A stretch of DNA of 7,567 nt from Nitrospirota bacterium. GTDB taxonomy: Bacteria > Nitrospirota > Thermodesulfovibrionia > Thermodesulfovibrionales > JdFR-88. This document shows, one piece after another, positions 5,521-7,567 of this stretch. Numbering within the stretch: the first letter of the stretch is position 1; every line of letters starts with the position of its first letter. A program made the translations under genes and the position numbers. The notes under the pieces are model-generated. The model was given only the letters and a program-made list of their open reading frames with translations, did no database searches and had not been told where the DNA came from. The stretch lies in assembly GCA_021789735.1 (NCBI GenBank), contig JAJYJB010000100.1, forward strand, positions 1 through 7,567. The letters run 5' to 3'.

Positions 5521-7455
5521 TTACTTCTTGTCTTCTTCTTCGAATTCGGCCTCGACTACTTTCTCCTCGCCTTCGGCCCCGCGTCCATCGGCCTGACCCG
5601 CACCTGCCTGGCCGGCCTGCGCCCCGGCCCCGGCCTCCGCGTGGCTGGCGGCATGCTTGTAGACATGCTCGGCTATCTTGTGGGAAGCCTGCGTGAGCCG
5701 TTCTGTCGCCCTTTTCAGGGTGTCCGCGTCCGTTGCCGTTTCCTTTTCCTTTTTGCACTCTTCAAGGGCCTTCTCTATGTCCGCCTTCTCGGAGGCCTCA
5801 AGCTTGTCGCCAAGCTCCCTTACGCTCTTTTCGACCGAATAGACGAGCGTGTCCGCCTCGTTTTTGGCCTCGGCAAGCGCACGCCTCTTCTTGTCTTCTC
5901 CGGCGTGGGACTCCGCGTCGCGCGTCATTTTCTTAATTTCTTCTTCGGAGAGCCCGCTAGAGGCGGTGATCCTTATGGACTGCTCCTTGCCGGTGCCAAG
6001 GTCCTTGGCCGAAACGTGCAGAATGCCGTTTGCATCTATGTCGAAGGTCACTTCTATCTGCGGCACACCCCTCGGGGCCGGCGGTATGCCCACAAGCTCG
6101 AAGACCCCGAGCATCTTGTTGTCCGAGGCCATCTCCCTTTCGCCCTGCGCCACCTTTATGGTGACCGCGGGCTGGCTGTCCGAGGCGGTGGAGAAGATCT
6201 GGCTCTTCTTGGTCGGAATGGTCGTGTTGCGATCTATCATCTTCGTGAATATGCCTCCCAGCGTCTCGATGCCCAGGGAAAGGGGCGTAACGTCAAGCAG
6301 GAGCACCTCTTTGACCTCGCCCTTCAGGACCGCCCCCTGTATGGCCGCGCCAACAGCGACGACCTCATCCGGGTTCACGGTCTTGTTGGGTTCCTTTCCG
6401 AAAAAGCCCTGGACCGTCTGCTGTACCTTTGGCGTCCTTATCTGTCCGCCCACCAGGATGACCTCGTCCATCTGGTTGGCAGAGAGCCCCGAGTCCTTGA
6501 GCGCCTGCTTGCAGGGCACAATCGTCCTTTCGACAAGGTCGGCCGTAAGCTGCTCGAACCTGGCCCTTGAGAGCTTCATCAGAAGGTGCTTGGGCCCGGT
6601 CGCGTCGGCCGTGATGAAGGGCAGGTTTATCTCCGTCTCCATCGCGGTGGAAAGCTCTATCTTGGCCCTTTCAGCGGCCTCCTTCAGCCTCTGGAGCGCC
6701 ATCCTGTCCTTTTTCAGGTCTATCCCGCTTTCCTTTTTGAACTCCTCGACCATCCAATCCATTATCCTCATGTCGAAGTCGTCGCCGCCCAGGTAGGTGT
6801 CCCCATTGGTGGACTTGACCTCTATTACGCCCTCGCCTATCTCCAGGATGGAGATATCGAAAGTGCCGCCGCCAAGGTCGTAGACCGCGATCTTCTCTTC
6901 CTTCTTCTTGTCCAGGCCGTAGGCAAGGGCCGCGGCCGTGGGCTCGTTTATTATCCTGAGCACGTTCAGGCCCGCTATCCTGCCTGCGTCCTTTGTGGCC
7001 TGCCGCTGGCTATCGTCAAAGTAGGCCGGCACGGTGATGACCGCGTCCGTCACCGGCTCGCCCAGATAGTCCTCCGCGGCCTGCTTGAGCTTCTGAAGTA
7101 TCATGGCGGATATCTCAGGCGGGGAATACTTCTTCCCCCTTGCCTCCACGTGCGCATCCCCGTTTGACGCCTCCTCTATCTTATAGGGGAGCCTCTCCAT
7201 CGCGTGCCTGGCCTCGGGCGAGTTGAACTTCCTGCCCATCAGCCTCTTTATGGAAAAAATGGTGTTCTCCGGGTTCGTGATGGCCTGCCTCTTGGCGATC
7301 TGCCCCACCAGCCTCTCGCCTTTATCAGTAAAGGCGACCACCGAGGGGGTAGTCCTGCTGCCCTCCTGATTGGGGATAACTATCGGCTCCCCGCCCATGA
7401 CCACCGCTACGACCGAGTTGGTCGTACCCAGGTCTATGCCTATGGCCTTGCCCAT
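5521..7455 (-). CDS. dnaK: Chaperone protein DnaK (Hsp70)
   Basis: DnaK is the ATP-driven Hsp70 chaperone that binds exposed hydrophobic peptides, working with DnaJ and GrpE in the cytoplasm. The 644 residues are full length. The ATPase domain has GIDLGTTNS (6-14), catalytic Lys70 in [26 protein letters not shown] (141-158), [11 protein letters not shown] (170-180) and [10 protein letters not shown] (193-202) with Thr198. The interdomain linker is around 384-393 ([10 protein letters not shown]), followed by the peptide-binding domain with [19 protein letters not shown] (459-477). A helical lid and an Ala/Gly/Gln-rich tail (606-624) end in the acidic EFEEEDKK. One oddity: the conserved GGxTRMP signature reads GGQIRTP at 336-342. 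The ATG at 7455 has a good ribosome binding site. dnaK is the first gene here of the -strand chaperone cluster, with a terminator after it. Confidence 0.98.
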   Translation of the reverse strand: MGKAIGIDLGTTNSVVAVVMGGEPIVIPNQEGSRTTPSVVAFTDKGERLVGQIAKRQAITNPENTIFSIKRLMGRKFNSPEARHAMERLPYKIEEASNGDAHVEARGKKYSPPEISAMILQKLKQAAEDYLGEPVTDAVITVPAYFDDSQRQATKDAGRIAGLNVLRIINEPTAAALAYGLDKKKEEKIAVYDLGGGTFDISILEIGEGVIEVKSTNGDTYLGGDDFDMRIMDWMVEEFKKESGIDLKKDRMALQRLKEAAERAKIELSTAMETEINLPFITADATGPKHLLMKLSRARFEQLTADLVERTIVPCKQALKDSGLSANQMDEVILVGGQIRTPKVQQTVQGFFGKEPNKTVNPDEVVAVGAAIQGAVLKGEVKEVLLLDVTPLSLGIETLGGIFTKMIDRNTTIPTKKSQIFSTASDSQPAVTIKVAQGEREMASDNKMLGVFELVGIPPAPRGVPQIEVTFDIDANGILHVSAKDLGTGKEQSIRITASSGLSEEEIKKMTRDAESHAGEDKKRRALAEAKNEADTLVYSVEKSVRELGDKLEASEKADIEKALEECKKEKETATDADTLKRATERLTQASHKIAEHVYKHAASHAEAGAGAQAGQAGAGQADGRGAEGEEKVVEAEFEEEDKK

Positions 7456-7465
7456 TCTATTAAGT

Positions 7466-7471
7466 CCTCCT
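7466..7471 (-). promoter_or_regulatory. Ribosome binding site of dnaK
   Basis: AGGAGG on the - strand stands ten bases before the dnaK ATG, within the usual though upper range, and preceded by GA. It supports the start at 7455. Confidence 0.8.
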
Positions 7472-7567
7472 TCATACTTTTGATTTTTTAAAAGTTTTAA
7501 TTCAAAAATCTAAAAAAATAAATATCTAAAGCAGGCAACAAAAAAATAAAAACAAAAAATTACTTTT
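7472..7567. other. Very AT-rich region upstream of dnaK
   Basis: These 96 bases are almost entirely A and T with homopolymer tracts, in sharp contrast to the GC-rich dnaK gene. The dnaK promoter may lie here, but no -35/-10 pair stands out. I see no CIRCE repeat (TTAGCACTC-N9-GAGTGCTAA) and no sigma-32-type CTTGAA...CCCCAT element. grpE and hrcA, if linked, must lie beyond the window edge. Confidence 0.5.

Noticed and set aside
5641..6796. Two overlapping + strand open frames of over 300 codons opposite dnaK
   Set aside because: Long antisense frames are usual opposite GC-rich dnaK; their sequences have no family features and no start signals.
1..7567. CRISPR array, tRNA, rRNA, transposase or defence genes
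   Set aside because: No spaced repeat array, no cloverleaf or rRNA-like sequence, and no such protein motifs were seen on either strand.

Overview
The window looks like ordinary chromosome from a Gram-negative bacterium. A predicted lipoprotein implies an outer membrane, the core genes are GC-rich and use ATA and AGG codons freely, and Shine-Dalgarno sites are strong. The gene set would fit Desulfobacterota, Nitrospirota or a similar lineage, but I cannot fix the taxon from sequence alone.

Left part (1-1152, + strand): the 3' end of dapF (diaminopimelate epimerase) overlaps dapA (4-hydroxy-tetrahydrodipicolinate synthase) by 8 bases. A perfect 40-bp palindromic terminator closes this lysine / meso-diaminopimelate operon. 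The dapF fragment has an in-frame stop at the very edge of the window, so it is either frameshifted or at a damaged sequence end.

Middle part (1153-2612): about 490 bases without a convincing gene contain several inverted repeats and an 11-bp tandem repeat. A single gene of visibly lower GC follows. It encodes a predicted outer-membrane or periplasmic lipoprotein with a lipobox and a C-terminal SH3-like domain. This is the most accessory-looking part of the window and the only protein I cannot assign to a known function.

Right part (2613-7455, all on the - strand): in transcription order dnaK, dnaJ, rsmE and a cytidylate kinase-like gene. dnaK is followed by a strong hairpin terminator before dnaJ. 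dnaJ and rsmE overlap by one base (TAATG). The kinase-like gene lies 158 bases further on, with its own ribosome binding site and a possible promoter. The cluster resembles the hrcA-grpE-dnaK-dnaJ-prmA-rsmE arrangement known from Bacillus, but without prmA; whatever lies upstream of dnaK is outside the window. DnaK and DnaJ form the Hsp70 chaperone pair, while RsmE modifies 16S rRNA.

I see no mobile element, CRISPR array, tRNA, rRNA or defence system, and no clear new multi-gene system. The points most worth a second look are the altered DnaK signature (IRT where TRM is expected), the lipoprotein gene with its structured upstream region, the dnaK-dnaJ junction with a terminator and a possible leader ORF, and the broken dapF edge.
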